Assembly: GCA_019843655.1 (NCBI GenBank) | Contig: JACDQD010000006.1 | Coordinates: forward strand, 9,230,034 to 9,294,033 | Reading direction: 5' to 3' | Length of the DNA stretch: 64,000 nt | From: Lethocerus indicus | Lineage: Eukaryota > Arthropoda > Insecta > Hemiptera > Belostomatidae | Shown here: one piece after another, positions 40,457-54,689 of the stretch | Layout of the letters: each line of letters opens with the position of its first letter | Position numbering within the stretch: position 1 is the first letter of the stretch | The notes under the pieces: model-generated | The model's input: the letters and a program-made list of their open reading frames with translations, nothing else | Database searches by the model: none | What the model was told of the DNA's origin: nothing | Position numbers and translations under genes: made by a program

Positions 40457-40943
40457 CCAGTGGTAAAAGTATTTCGTGAGCTGCCCTCTCCACACAGAAA
40501 TTAAGTTTTAATTATTGGTAACCCAAATGGGTACTTGTCAATTGGACCCCCTCCCATGAGTAACCTGTTTACCAACACTGTAACCTTCCCTTTTGACTGC
40601 GATATATCGAATAAACGTAGCCTGCACCGACTTTATGACATATTTCAGGATAGTTGACAAATAACACAGTTTACAAAACAAACATTTATTCATAAACATT
40701 ATTATTATTATTACATTATATTTTATTATTATATTATTATATTATATTATATTATTAACTTGGAAGTGATTTTATATCGATATATAGATACATCGATTCA
40801 TTCGATACTAAAAGCCATGTTTGGGATAGTTGGTGACCCTCGGGAGGGGGTCTAATTGACAAGTACCCATTTTTTGGGTTACCAATACTTAAAACTTAAT
40901 TTCTGTGCGGAGAGGGCAGCTCACGAAATACTTTTACCACTGG
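40457..40943. mobile_element. MITE-like element with inverted repeats of about 100 bp (hAT-like ends)
   Basis: Left arm 40457-40555 and right arm 40842-40943 are inverted copies differing at only a handful of positions, including a three-base length change in an A/T run. The ends begin CCAGTGGTAAAAG. CAGTG-type ends are typical of hAT transposons, but no clear 8-bp target duplication is visible, so the superfamily is inferred. The centre is AT-rich with an (ATT)n array and no transposase frame. Arms this long would make a transcript fold into a nearly perfect double-stranded RNA. Confidence 0.85.
40698..40757. repeat. (ATT)n-like array inside the MITE
   Basis: Imperfect ATT/ATATT units make up the middle of the inverted-repeat element. 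Confidence 0.9.
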
Positions 40944-41485
40944 CTTCCAATGGAATGGGCACTATTGGCGGGTGGATCCGATAAGGGGGCGAATGAGCGG
41001 ACCGAGCGCCAGAAAGAGAGGGATGTACGCTCGGATGAAAATCGAATTATCGAGTGAACCTCGGCCAATTTGTACCAGAAGGAGGGTCTCGACCGTGAAA
41101 ATATCTTCACGTTCGAACACTCTAATTCGATTTCGAGTTATTAAATGGGGGAGCCCGGAATGTATTTTTGCTGAAGTTGTACAGCTCTGATATCGCTCCC
41201 CTTGACCGCGCCTATAAGCCAGGCTATGACGTTCAGCAAAATGAGTATTATAGCATTTAGCGACACTCATGGATATATAAACCCTGCTGTCAATACTTAA
41301 GTGGAAATCGTAACTTCTTCTAATTAAGTGGTAATTTAAATTCAATTACAGTCAGAAAACATGAATCTGACATTACGGGAGCAATTAGACGATATCTACG
41401 ATAACATACTTAACATTTTTAATGGAAAAGGCTTCAAAGAAGGGAGAATAATTGAAAAAAATTGATTATCATAAAACAATATATA

Positions 41486-41504
41486 TGTGTGTGTGTGTGT
41501 GTGT
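41486..41504. repeat. (TG)n microsatellite flanked by (TA)n
   Basis: A TG run of about nine to ten units is embedded in TATATA on both sides. Confidence 0.95.
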
Positions 41505-44500
41505 AATATATATATAATTTTATATACATAATCTAATATTTAATTTTATTACCATCGGAATATTTTGTATTAACACATCGTCAGTTGAGGAGAGAAATTA
41601 AAAAATATATAATTAACACTGTACAAAAGGACATTGAGATGCTATTATGAGTTAAGTAGATAACCTGTAATCCTATTTTGTATATTTTTAATGAATCGAA
41701 TACTTCTTTCCCCTTTGAACAACATTTAAGTGTAAAGAGAAAATGTCTTTAGCTGGGAAATGATCTTATTACTTTTCAGACCTAATTAGTATTTTTCAGA
41801 ATTTACTTCCGAGTTCCTCCTTACTTCTGAGTAGTCGGTCACTGCGGGGTATTATTGCCTTTGTGAGCGTTTATTCAGAGTAAACTTTAGGAGAGATGTC
41901 AAACTTCATAAATTCGGAAAGGAATCCTATTTAAATGTATTTATTTATGCATTCTCTCCTCAATTAATGTTTTCTTTCAGATAAAGTCCAACACCAGTGA
42001 TAATAATAAACACATTTGTGTTTAGGTATTGTAAACCTTCATGTATACCATCGCTATTTCTATTTTTTGCACGCTAATCATGGCGTTACTTACTAATTTG
42101 TATGGTGACTGATGTTGTGATAACGTGAATAGATTAGAATGACGCATCTAAAATAAATGTGTAATTTCAAGATTCGAGAATTAGAAGATAACGCGGAAAG
42201 GGTACAAGTTAATCGCTGAATCCATAAACCGAAGACAGATATTTTTCAAATCTCAGATAAAGTTAATCTCGGTTTTCAATATGGCCCAGGGGGCCAATAT
42301 TAATGAAAATCCCCCCCTTCCAAAAAAACTAAACTTTTATAAAAAAAATCAAAAGCAATCCAACGCCGCGTTTATTTTACCGGAAATTCCAATCGGGGGT
42401 GACGAATACCGAATTCGAAACTTTGATCCGTCTGTCGCCGGTCGAAATTTTTATCTGTATTTTTTTCCCTCCCCAACGACAGGCAAACAGAAAAAAGGCC
42501 CGATGTTTGGACGAGCGATAGTCACTGAACGCAGGGCTTTGCATCCTATAGGATTATGTTAATTCCATCCGTCCGCCGTCTTGCTTGCTTAACGCATGAG
42601 TGGTATTTATTTAAATGTTTACCCTGCGACCATAGGCGATCCCGAAAGCCGAATCCGACCCGGCCCCCGCCCCACCCCGCCCCCTACTTCTAAAACAAAC
42701 ATAGGGGCCTAACTTTTAACCATCCCTCGGAATATTTTTTCTCTCCGGTAGGTGAAAAAAACAACAATGGTGAGTCCGGAGACTCCATACTTAATCCAGT
42801 ACGGAATTTGTAGCGGGGCTCCAGGTCATTGGACCACACTTTTGTTTTTGCAGTAGAGTATACCGCAGGAATACAATATTTTGTCGTATTTATTTTATCA
42901 ACCACGTTCTACTTTTTTCATCGTATTATTACAGGGCACTACGTACAATAATTACGACTCCTATGTTTTGTCGATTCCTGGTTTCGTGGCATCTACGGAT
43001 GGGATGAAAACATTTTTCACTTCTAATGGCTTCTCTCTTTCGCTTCTCCTTTCCGGGCGAAAAAAACGGGGGGGGGGGGGGGGAAAAAATTGGTCTCTAT
43101 TGGGGAAACAGTAAATTGGAGTTGGCGGGTGTGTGGAAGAGGAGCCCTGCCGGGGACAACGAGTTTTATGGATTCAATATGTGAACACTTGATGCGATTA
43201 TGCCGGCCCTCCGTCGTCAGCAGTGGACCCTTACCCACCCAGACCACCACCACTTGTCTTACCTGGCACAAACTTATATGGGCTCGTCCCCCCTCTCCCC
43301 CATCGCCCTCCCTTCCTTACCTCGCCTCAGTTCACCCTTCTTAGACCCACGAAGCCCTACCCACCGACTCGGCAATATGTACAGAATCCGGCCCTGTCCC
43401 CAACGTAGGCGTTTAAATGTAGCATAAATATAATTACGTTCGTTTTCTAATTGAAATACACTCGATTATCTGTTTTAGCGATAAGAACAGAAACCGAATT
43501 TCTTTTTAAAACCCGAAATAGTTCTAGGATATATCCAAACCGGTTGGCGGGGACAGAAGATTGCGAAAATTTATTCCGAAGTTGTTCTCAAACTCAACTT
43601 GTGTGCTCGTTGATCAGATTGAGAAAGACGGGTGTCTGGTCCGGTTTCCCACCTATCAGTAGAGAAATACCGATAGTGGCGCGGTACGGTACATACGGCG
43701 GGGACCAATTATAAATGCGGTCCTAGCGTCGAGTTAATTCAAAGCCCTGATTATTAATGTAGGTATGTCGTGCCGAGTACCTAGTGAGGGGGCGGGGTGA
43801 GGCTGAAGGGAGCCGAACGCCGCCTGTAATTACGACAGATCCCACCCTAATTAGTGTTAACGTTTACCGTGAGGGCGGGAGGAGGGTAAGCGAGGGGCTG
43901 TGTACGGGCTGCGGGGACCAGGGGGGAGGGGTCTTTGTGGTGGTCCAATATTTGCTCGAAGCTCGGCGCCGACATTAGCGCTTTGATCGGACCTTGACCC
44001 ACAGCTGGCCAGCGGCCCGCACGCCCCCCGCCGCGACAAATGTTCCGTAAATATTTGAAAGGCGAGGAGGGGGGGGACCTCCCATTATGCAAATAATAGA
44101 CCCGACGGCCACCCCCAAAACCCCGCCATTCCTGTAATCGCCTCACGTATGGTTGGGGGTGGGCGCGACCGGATTACCCGGCAAGGGGTGAAGGGCTTCC
44201 CGGGGAAAAACGTATCAGGTCTACGCGGAGTGTAACGGCCCGTAATTGGCAACTAGGGCGGAATAAAGCCGAGCAATCCTCCTAGATAGGTAGTAAAAGT
44301 TTAATTTTATTACCAGACTTACTTCTGAGTAAAATTGGGAATTTAATCCGATAGGACAAATAGTAATATAGGTAAATAACGCCCGTGTGTTTAAGATTAA
44401 GTGTTATACAAATTATAATTTCCAACGAATTTCGATGGATTTTAATATTCCAAATTTTTGGGGCTCAAAATGGATACATTTAATTTATTTGGAGTTTATT

Positions 44501-47227
44501 TGTACTTTATAATTGTAATAACGTAATATTAGTTGGAATATATCCATATTTATCATTGGAGTAAAAAATACCTGCCTTGTTACATGACATCATCCTGTAT
44601 TGTTTCTACCCTGTATTGTTTATTTTCAGCTATCGAAGTAGTTGCATTTTACATTAATTCATAAGTAAATTAACGATTAATTAAATTATCTTTCAATCTT
44701 TTTTTACACACAAGGAAATGTCCACTCCCACCCCGTATAAGCCAACATCGATTTCAAAATTAACCCCCTCGTTAGACAGTTACACGGTAAAATCAAGAAC
44801 TGAATTGAAAACGATTTAGGAAACGTCCAGAGGACAGGCAGTAGGGCGAGTTGGGAGGGTGAGATTGGAGTGAGATATTTCTTAGACTTAGATTCCTAGA
44901 CGGAGCGGGCCCCTCGGAAAGTGGCAGCTGCGCCTTGTCCCTAGCCGGTTGTCTTGTAAATGGTACTCATTTTAATGGAAGTTTTGGCCCGGGGCCTTGT
45001 TTCGCCGAGTTGATTCAACTTTCAAGACCGAGAGCTGTCCCCGGCCCTCCGCCCTACCCCTTCACTCACTCACCATACCCCAATCTTGGCGTTACGACGA
45101 GGAATGTTCAAATGGGTTGTCGAAAAACACTTTGCATCAATACTACATGATCCAACTTGAATTTGCATTTATTACCGAAATAATTCGTTTTGGCGCATAT
45201 CACACTATTCTAATATCTATTATCGTTTCAAATTAACTTGTATGATTAAGTGGTTAGATATCCGCGTGGGCAATTAACCGGTATAATTAGAATTGAATTA
45301 TTATTTAAATGGGGCAACAACAATTCTGAAATAGCCGGAAATCATATACATATTCCATGTATGTAAATTTGGTGATGATTCTTATCGTCAAACTGAAGAA
45401 TATATGAAGTACATATGTAATATTATAATATTGAAAAATAATTGGTTAGGAACAATAAAGAACAGATATATATTACGAGTGATTTTTGGTTTTGTAAGGT
45501 TTATTTATTGGACCGATTTATTTTAATGAAATTGTTTGAATCCATACTGGAATAATTATGATATGAATATAACTGTATTGTCGATTTTTCCAATTTTTAT
45601 TTAAATTTCTGACACGAAGTTAAAAATTAAACCTTTGAAATCACATTAGATTTCATTATGAAATTCCAATTTTAACTTCTTTATTTGATAGATTCAGGGG
45701 GAAAAAGCGAGAAAATCTAATATTGTTGAACGTAGATAAATCATATACACCATAAGGATGTGTGTGCAGGTATATTATCGCAGGCATATTATCGAAAATG
45801 AATGCATATTTATAATGTATCCTTAGGATATTTCTGAGGAGGGCGTAGAAAATTATTTCTTACGCATTTCCGTACAATAAAAATACATCGGACATTTTAT
45901 TTCCCCTCGGGAGGTCACAAAAGCCCTACATTCGCCTTATTATTTAACAACGGACCGGTCTCGATACGGCCGTAGACCTGCGAACAGAGTCCTGCGGGGA
46001 GGGCGGCACTGTTATATTTAAAAGCGTCGGGTCGTTTTAAAAGGCGAAGGAGGCGGCAGGTGGCAGTGGGTCGGGGCCTAATTCTGGGGTCGGGATGGCC
46101 TCAGTGCGATGCGACAAAAGTACATTTTATCTCGCTTCCCTCTGTCCCGCCTGTGTTTCTAATCGGGCCGCGGAGACTTTCCCGACGCCGTCTCCAGAGC
46201 CAGGGCGACCGCTTTCAGCCTCCTGCATAATAAACCCCCCAAGCCCTACCTTTTACCCGGTCCCCGACTGTAAAATAGTAACACCCCCAGCCCCGCTATT
46301 AATATTGCCCGCATTTCGCAATATTTGCCCCAGTCGCAAATTCAAATGTCATACCTTGTTAAAGTCTCACAACGATTATTCGGAATTTCATCGTTCCACT
46401 TTCGGTATACCCGCCGAATTTATGCTGAATTGATTAAATTATTTATTACTAATTATGGCCGTATTGAGGCCACTGATTTTAATTTTCTTTCATTAGGTCA
46501 TGTTATATAACAATATCGTGTTATATAAGATATTAATTGAACCGGATCCAAAGCGGTATTATTAAAAAATGTGATATTTTCAATTTATTTTACTCTCTGT
46601 AAAAACAATATTATACGGAATATGCGCAATATGCATGTTATATGTATAACTCATTCTGCTACAAAAGCACACCGTCATATATACCGGTATCGTGCAATAA
46701 ATAAACGAAATACTACTATCATTTAAGAGAAACATTAATTAACACCATTTATGAATATTATTTAAATAATAAAATTCCTTTTTAGATGTATTTAAAAACT
46801 CGTTGCTCTAAGAGATAAAAGGAATTTTTATTATTATTACATTAATTGAATAAACCGTATTAAAGTATCGTCCAATCGTCCCTTTACTTATTAAATGATC
46901 CTCTTGAATATTAAAAGTAGGGAAATCAAGATAAATTTTACCACGCCTGACTAAATGAGCCGCTAAGAGAAATTAATGCGGGATAAGAGTAGGGGAAATT
47001 TCCCAGGAGTGTTATCCTACTTTCCCTTTCATGTCCTGTTAGATAAACTAATGCCCCAGTATATTTCTATACGAATTGTATTATTATGAGATGTTACTTC
47101 TAAACGGTATTTTATTAATAAAAAAATATATAATTACGGAATATGATACATACATGAAAAATATAGATACACCCACGTGTATACACAGGAAATAAAAAAA
47201 AGGTATTAATTGTTATTTACAATAAAC

Positions 47228-47294
47228 TACGGCGCTTGAATTCGATAGACCAGCACAACAGCTTAGTTTACCGGGTTTAGTATCAAGCGCCGTA
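47228..47294. repeat. 12-bp perfect inverted repeat
   Basis: TACGGCGCTTGA at 47228-47239 pairs with TCAAGCGCCGTA at 47283-47294 across a 43-base loop. The GC-rich stem stands out in AT-rich surroundings. It might be a small structured RNA or a decayed transposon end. No known microRNA sequence was recognised. Confidence 0.7.
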
Positions 47295-48880
47295 CGACTG
47301 CGTTAATATGAATTAATTCCGGGATTATATCTTATCCCATAAGTTAAATTCGATAAATTTGTCTTATAATACAGATGATAGATGATCACCATTCATCACC
47401 ATTGTGAACTTATCTCGGCACTCTTATAAGGTATATGCGTAACCTATTTCCGGTACGTGAAGTGGGGGCCTCATTAATTTACTGACGTGATGTTGCTGAC
47501 TATGGGGCGAAACCGAAACCGTTTTAATGGTCATATTGAAATAATTATATTAACAGAATGTCCAATAACTTGCTTAGGTGCTGAGGCCAGTGAAAGCGCA
47601 AAAGAAATGTGGACGCCGTCTTAATTAATTAAATAATTAATAATGTAACTATTATACCATACAAGGTCATTAGCGAACAAGGGGTAGAATTAAATCCAGA
47701 AGGTAAATTAGGTTCTTTAAATGACGAGAAAATATGAAAGTATTTAGCAATATTTTTGAGATTGATGGGCCTCACGAGGGCCAGTTCGGACGGCCCTTAA
47801 TCGTGGTCGTTAAAACTTGTCCCAAGCCGAATTGCGGGCGTAAATTTTTGCGCGGGAAATTAGCGGCACAAGATCAGTCCCCTTTTATTTCTGTCCATTA
47901 ATGACATTTTTAACTCGGGCTGCAGATATTTGGGCCGGCGTAATTAAAGCAAGGCGGGGGCATCGTCCGCCCCGGCCGTGGGTGTGGCGGCATGAGCCAC
48001 CGATGGGCGAGGGCGAGGGCGAGGGGTACGAGAGGAGGAGCCTGTTAAACTGCAGTAAACCCGTTACGGCGAACCGGCCTTAAAACGCTCGTCCCAACCC
48101 CGGAGTAAAATCCAAACAGTATGACACTTAACTTCGTTACGGCCGTGCAATAAAGTTTACGGCCTAGCCGCCCCACACCACTCCCTCCCGCCGCCCCATC
48201 GGTCTAGCCCCTCCTTTTCCAATCTCGTCCCCTGTTCCGGAGTCCCCCGCCGCGGTCATCCGACTCCTACTGGGCAAGCCCGCGACTTATTGCCGTATAA
48301 GAAAGTGCCCCGCCTATGATTTTCCTTCCCCGTCCCCTTTTTCCTCAGCCGCGGAGGAATAGCAATTCTCGCTGATAGGAATACGTGACCTTATCGCGGC
48401 AAGAATCTTAAAAAGGCGGCCCCGCTTATATCCGCGGAATAACAACGCTATTTATAGGACGTGAGCGCGAATAGAGTAACCCGGCGCCGGCTCCTAGATC
48501 GGGCTCGAACACATCGGCCCGTCTTAAACACTTGTTTTATGAAACTATATTTAACGCTGTCCGTCTCATAGAATATAGATAGTATGTGAGAGCACGGGGG
48601 TTATTTTAAAAGAAATCTCATAAATATCAACTCAGGAAATTACATTTCTGGATATCACCATATTCATCATTCTAGGTTTAATTAAAAAATTGTCGTTCGT
48701 GTTACGCCAGTCAAACTGGAATTCATAAAATATATTTTTATCAGTTACGGATGTATCATTTAAAATTCAGAGTAACCGATCTGTCTCGCTGCATCGAATT
48801 TCCTCCTCCAACCTTTCTAGGATCTAAAATGCAGTGGAGTCGCATTCATTTTGAACTAGACGGTTGCCCTTTTAAGCAAA

Positions 48881-49652
48881 CAATTATAGCGAGACCGGAG
48901 ACAAGGTCTCAAGGGTGGTGGGAGGGTGGAGGTGGGGTACACCTCTTCTTTAATTAAGTGAAGGGGAATGGTGAGGGGCAAGTGGGGGTGCCCCGGGCCC
49001 CTCCCCGGGGAGCAAACGCCTACCTCGACCGGACAAACGCCGTCTAATTAATCCTCCACATCCACAAAATACCCCAATTTATTAGTATTCTATAATAAAA
49101 ATCAATTCGACTATTGCTGTCATTACTTTACAGCGGTGTATTTTAGCGTATACTGCCCGAATGCGAATACTGAAATTTAAATTTCTCTCATGTTATAATA
49201 TTTACACTCCATAAAGTATTTGAATCGTTTTAGATTAACGTTCGCTTGTAGAGTTTGAATAACACAGAAAAATAATTAAATTCCAATGTCCTATTTTAAT
49301 TATATTTTATTTGCTCATCGAAGTTACAATGCATGGAATTAAGCGTAAAATAATCCGTTGTTTAACTTTCATATAAGTTATGTGATATTATGAATTACTT
49401 TATTGTTGTTAATTTTAATGACTATACCATAATAAAAAAATAAGAAACACGAGGTTGTCAGACTCCATCAAAATCTATATCTATATTTATTATTATCTTT
49501 CCTCTCCACAATAGAAACCTTTTCGTGGGTTTCTTCCATCGAAACACTTTAATTTTAAACTGGAGTTCTGAAGCGGACAATTATAGCGAGTCAGCGATGG
49601 AGGATGGTGGGAGGGGGGGGACGGAGAGCTTCGCGTCTTCTTTAATTAAGTG
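48881..49652 (+). repeat. Pair of diverged direct copies about 0.7 kb apart
   Basis: CAATTATAGCGAG occurs at 48881 and 49578, and TCTTCTTTAATTAAGTG occurs at 48944 and 49636. The spacing inside each copy is similar (80 and 75 bp overall), with a GGTGGGAGGG stretch between the two words in each. The likeness extends weakly upstream. This looks like an old local duplication or two members of a dispersed family. Confidence 0.65.
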
Positions 49653-50735
49653 GAGGTTGCCGGACGGGGGCAAACAGGGGCGGGTACCTGGGGGCGGCAA
49701 AGGCCACCTAATTAAAACTGGCGGCAAATGACAAAGAGAAGTCGGGGGAAGGAAGGGCCCTGGCCGGCCCCACGCCCGTCCGTCTTTTTTTAATTACGGG
49801 CCTCGGCCACTCTCCTCGCCTTTTCCCGAATTAAAATTGCCCGCTTCCACCCTGCTTAACCTAACGCCCACCCCCGCCACTCTAAGATGCCTCCGGGGGT
49901 TGCGAAGTCGCTCCCCTGATTAATGTGAAAAAATTGTTCCTCCCCTAGAATGGCATCGTTCTAGTTGTAGACAATGCCTTTTTTAAATCCCCACACGTTT
50001 CATCATAAAATACACCTTTATACCATAATGTATACAGAATATTGAAGTGAACGAAGCAATACACTCTTCAAAACAAGATATGAATCGACTGTTTCCATTG
50101 ACAACATTATTTCTTTAACAACTAATGAGAAAAACGTCAAAAGTTCCGAACGATCTGTTACGAATTCATAATTGATCTTCAGCTTGTCTACAAGACCTTC
50201 AGGTCTGAACGACGATCATGTATACGTCGCTCTCTTCAAAACCGCGGCACATTTATAAACGCACAACTCAATTATTCGGGACTATCCGCGACAGAATTGT
50301 AAGTAGCCTGTTTTAAACTTGTTGCGAGTGTAACGCATTTCTGAGAAATACATTTTCTCCCATTGAACGAACATTTTGACAGCCAATAAAAACACAAGCC
50401 TTATATTTTCCCAGAAGCGACGTTTACGTTCGGCCATTAGGCGGGGAAGTCAGGGGGGAGGCGGCGGTTTCAGCCAACCGTAAAACAGTTTATTGTTGGA
50501 ATCGCAATTAATTATTGAGACGCCGAGAAGAATATTAGTTTTGTGGGAGGAGGGGGAGGGGACGGGTGTATTCTTGGGCCAGATGCGCGGGGCGGATCCA
50601 TTTCTCCATTTACATTTTTTTCTAAATCCCCGCACCGCTCCTGAGATAACACTGAAAAGCAATAAAAACCGAGTTCAGTGAATTTGTTAGCCGTCGTGGC
50701 TGGTTCCTCCAACTACGGGACAAAAAGCCCTCGGA

Positions 50736-50778
50736 CCTCCTCCACCTCCTCCTCCTCCTCCTCCTCCTCCTACTCCTC
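50736..50778. repeat. (CTC)n trinucleotide repeat
   Basis: CCT/CTC units continue for about 43 bases with two interruptions. Confidence 0.95.
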
Positions 50779-53700
50779 AACCGATCTTTTTGTCTAGCGA
50801 CGATATTCCCTTCGACCCTTTTCTCCCTTTTTCTGTTCCCGGTTATAAATTGCCGGCAACAATGGCCCAGGGCCCCCAGAATTAATGCCCGGTGGCATTT
50901 AATAAAATCTTAACCAACATTCTGTTTTCCCGGACCGGAAGAATGAGGAAGGGAGAGCGAGAGAGAGAGTGAGGGAGGTTGAAAAAAGAAAGTAATAACG
51001 AAACGGCGGATCGGAATAATTACTTATTCATTGTCCCAGTTGTATTAGCCCCTTTCAGAATGAAGTCCTTTAAGAACGGAGGACCCGAAATTACAATTGT
51101 CTACTCTGTTGTTGTGATAACCCTCCAACAAGGCTAATTAAATAGTCTCGCCATTTTATTTTGTATACGCAACTGACTTCAACATTTAGACAGATATTGC
51201 ATTCGCGATGATTTATAATAAATTAATTGTAATGCACATTGTATAGACGACGAGTATAGTTTTTTCAGTATACGAGATACACTTCATAACTGCGAAAACA
51301 GAAAAAAAATTATAAGTATACAATGACAAAATACAGATAATAACAGCAAATAACATGTTTAGGCGTGGAGATGTATCAATCAGTCATATAAAGTGAGCGG
51401 GGTAGAATTTCACCTAAATAATGTAAAATTTTAATTGAAATAACGTTTATTTAAAACAATGTTGTCACTTTTCAGAAATTAATTTATTCATTAAAAATTG
51501 GAAAATTAAAATATTTTGATGAGTTCTGGTAATTACTGGTTTGACAGTGAATGGAAAACGTGCACTAATATGAGATACATTTTTGCGGTAAATTATATAT
51601 GTTTCTGCTTACCTGAAAAACTAAGAAAGCGGTAAAGTTAATAATTACCGGTGTATTCTTCCGAATCTCGCTGATTGTGAAAATTGCAGGTACCTCAACG
51701 AAAATTTACATTAACTTTTTTATTTATTTCCCATCGGTTTTACGAGCGATTTCATCGTAAGTTTAACTTCTGTCCTAATTGCACCAAGCTGAAAATTTCA
51801 ACTAGGGTCAATCAGGGTTACCACCAGAGGTCTTATTGGTTCTGAACCTACGCCTTCAGCTACTGAACCACCGCGACGCAATATATAAACTCAGAAAGAA
51901 TTTCACAAAAATTATGTTTCACAAAATCAGGTGCTAGGAGCCTTCTGCCAAGGCACACACTTTACTTATACATTTTACTTATATAAACAGTATGTCGCAA
52001 ATACCTTAATTGCCTTTTATGATGCAGTTATGAATGGAGTATTCGGAGGCAGTATTTCAGCCGGCGGCCGATAGATAGGGCCGGGTGCGCGTATTGACTA
52101 ACATGGCCGAGCCCTAGACGAGAACCATTTTATTTATGCTACACTTAGTCTTCGTTGAAGTGGATTAACACAGAATAAATATCGTACGATGATTATATGT
52201 TTGCAGAAAAATAAGTAACGGAAAATTGGGAGGGTCAAGTTCAAGATTTAGTAAGTAGAAGTTGAATCGAATTTTTTATTCTCTTTTTAGTCCTTTTCTT
52301 TTGGTTCATTGATTATGCTGTTGATTTTACGTTGCACCCAACACGAAATCTTTACTTCATGACCAAATAAATTAGGATGAACTGTTTTTCATCCTATATA
52401 TAATAAATTAAATTTCGTCAAATATTCGGGTAAAAACAATTTATGATTAGGAACTAGTCCACTAAGGATGCTCTGTCACGGGTGATTTATGCGCAGTGCA
52501 AAGTTTCGGGGCATTTGTCAGTCGGGACGGCCGAGGTTCATAAGTTCAATGCGACAACATTTTATCATCTTGACCTTTCCATGCATCCGACTGGAGCATT
52601 GGAGGGGGAAAGGGGCACTCTTTAACTTTTAGAAAGAGCAACAGGTCCCGCTGCCCGCCCACCGGCGTCGCCATTATAACCGGCGGCCCCTTCAAAACTC
52701 AAAAGCGATTGCATGCCCCGTTTAAATTCCCCGGGGCTGTGGAGGCCTTCTAGGGGTTGGATCGGGCGGGGGTAATTGTAATTCGTTTTATTCCTCCGAT
52801 TTATATGAACCGTGGGATTGAATTAGAGCCTTGCGCCTGACCAGTTTCAATGACGGCAGGGAATAATTTCTTTATTGCCTACAGTGCGTAATAGGTAGAC
52901 TGGCAATAAACTTGCCATTTTCTGTACCCTTCCGCATATTTGGCCCTATGTAACGCTTGCACTGTTACAAAATATTACTGACGACTAAATTAAGGCATAG
53001 AACCGACCTCGATACCGAATTACCACAGACGTGCTTTTCATAACCATTGTCTGGTCCACCGAAAGAATTCCAGTAGGCGATAGATTCAACAAAAATTGCG
53101 AGTCGAGAACTGTCTACATTGTATAATAAAATCTTGATTATATTTTACCCACCATGATATTTATCATAGGCTGGCCCAAACACCTTCTTATAGTAACTGT
53201 CCTTGAGTTGAACCTTGTAATTTACGGTAATATGTACGCACTGCTGAGCATCGTTCGGGTCAGTCCACGATCGACGGAACAACTAAAGCGGTCAGATCAT
53301 CAGATAAGTTTCCTATCGGAGAGAGTTCCAGCCTGGCTTAGGGCGGGGTGGGAAGGGGAGCACCCGATTACTTCAGCTTTACAGAACAGAAATTTCCCAT
53401 AACGCGTTTATAGCATTAATAGTAGTTGCTTGTGAAACCGGAACCGGCACAACTTGTACTACTGTTCGTAGATTATTCCCTGCATTCCCATCGCTGACGA
53501 CGTGTCACTTTCGAGCATATCTTCAGACTAAAAAATATTACTGGTTTATAACAAATATTTTTATCAAGTCTTACAAACGAAAGCTATAAATTGACAGTAA
53601 TACATCCGTATGGAGTATTATGAAGCACTGCCGAATCAGAAAGTGGTGGCTTCGTGGTAAGATTCAATTGTGCACAGTATTGCGCTCCTATAAAAAAAGC

Positions 53701-54689
53701 CATGCAAGTTTATAGAGCTCACGAGAGTTTCTCGGAACAGTATTTCGTGATTATTTTTATTAAAATTCGAGTTCGAAATTAACAAACTTCCGGTATTCTG
53801 TAAAATCATCACAATGCTAACAATAAATACAAGTTACAAGCGGATACCAAACATATTGCATGAAATATCTAACTAACCCTAATTGTAACGCTCTAACAAG
53901 GCGTGCATTCAACCGTGGAGGAATTTGATGAATAACGGGCTCGTATATTTTTAAATAAAATTCGTTTTCACAAACAGATATGAATATAAATATATTTAAA
54001 TGGCGTAATAAGTACATCAAAGGCTGAGAACCAATCGAGATTTAATGCATTCCACCAGTTCTACTTCGAGAACCGTGGGTCTAATAATTTGCCAAGTCCA
54101 AGTGGCCCAGGCATTCCTCTGTTAGCGGATGATCGAACATTGGGAACATGGGAGCACAGAAACCGGTCAAATTGTCGTACAACTTGGCCAGTATCACATA
54201 CCGGCATCCAGTACCGATTCCCCCCCCCCGCCCCCTAACACATTTATAGTATTAATAGTTTCCGGCGGAGTTGAAATCGGTACGTGGTGGGGGAGGGAGG
54301 GAGGGAGTAGCACGGCCGCTAATTTCTCTGTCGGATGCTGAGCCTCAGACCAGGGGCTGCTCTGGAATTTCATTTGGCCTCCCACCACTCTGGAAGTTAG
54401 CGGCCGAGAGTCCCTTCCTCTCTGTTGCAGCGTAAGGGGGGTTCCCAATAATTAACCGGGTATAGGAGAGAGGGGCGGGAGAGGGCGGGAGAGGGAGGGA
54501 GGGAGCCCGCTTCACGTCATTAGGCGGGGTGGCCTAGGTTTGTTAAGTCGTATCCGGGCGGGGAAATCTGGCGCTTTAAGGTTATGGCAACGCGCCTGTA
54601 CGCTGAGCGGGGCGGAGTACGGCTGTTTAGCACAGCGATACGCCGCTATCGGCCCGCGTTTTCCTTGCGGTATTGGCACCTCAGATAAT

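Noticed and set aside
51613..51671. Minus-strand exon-like frame ending CAG|GTAAGC
   Set aside because: The donor is good, but the segment is only about 59 bases, its acceptor is ordinary, and no partner exons were found.
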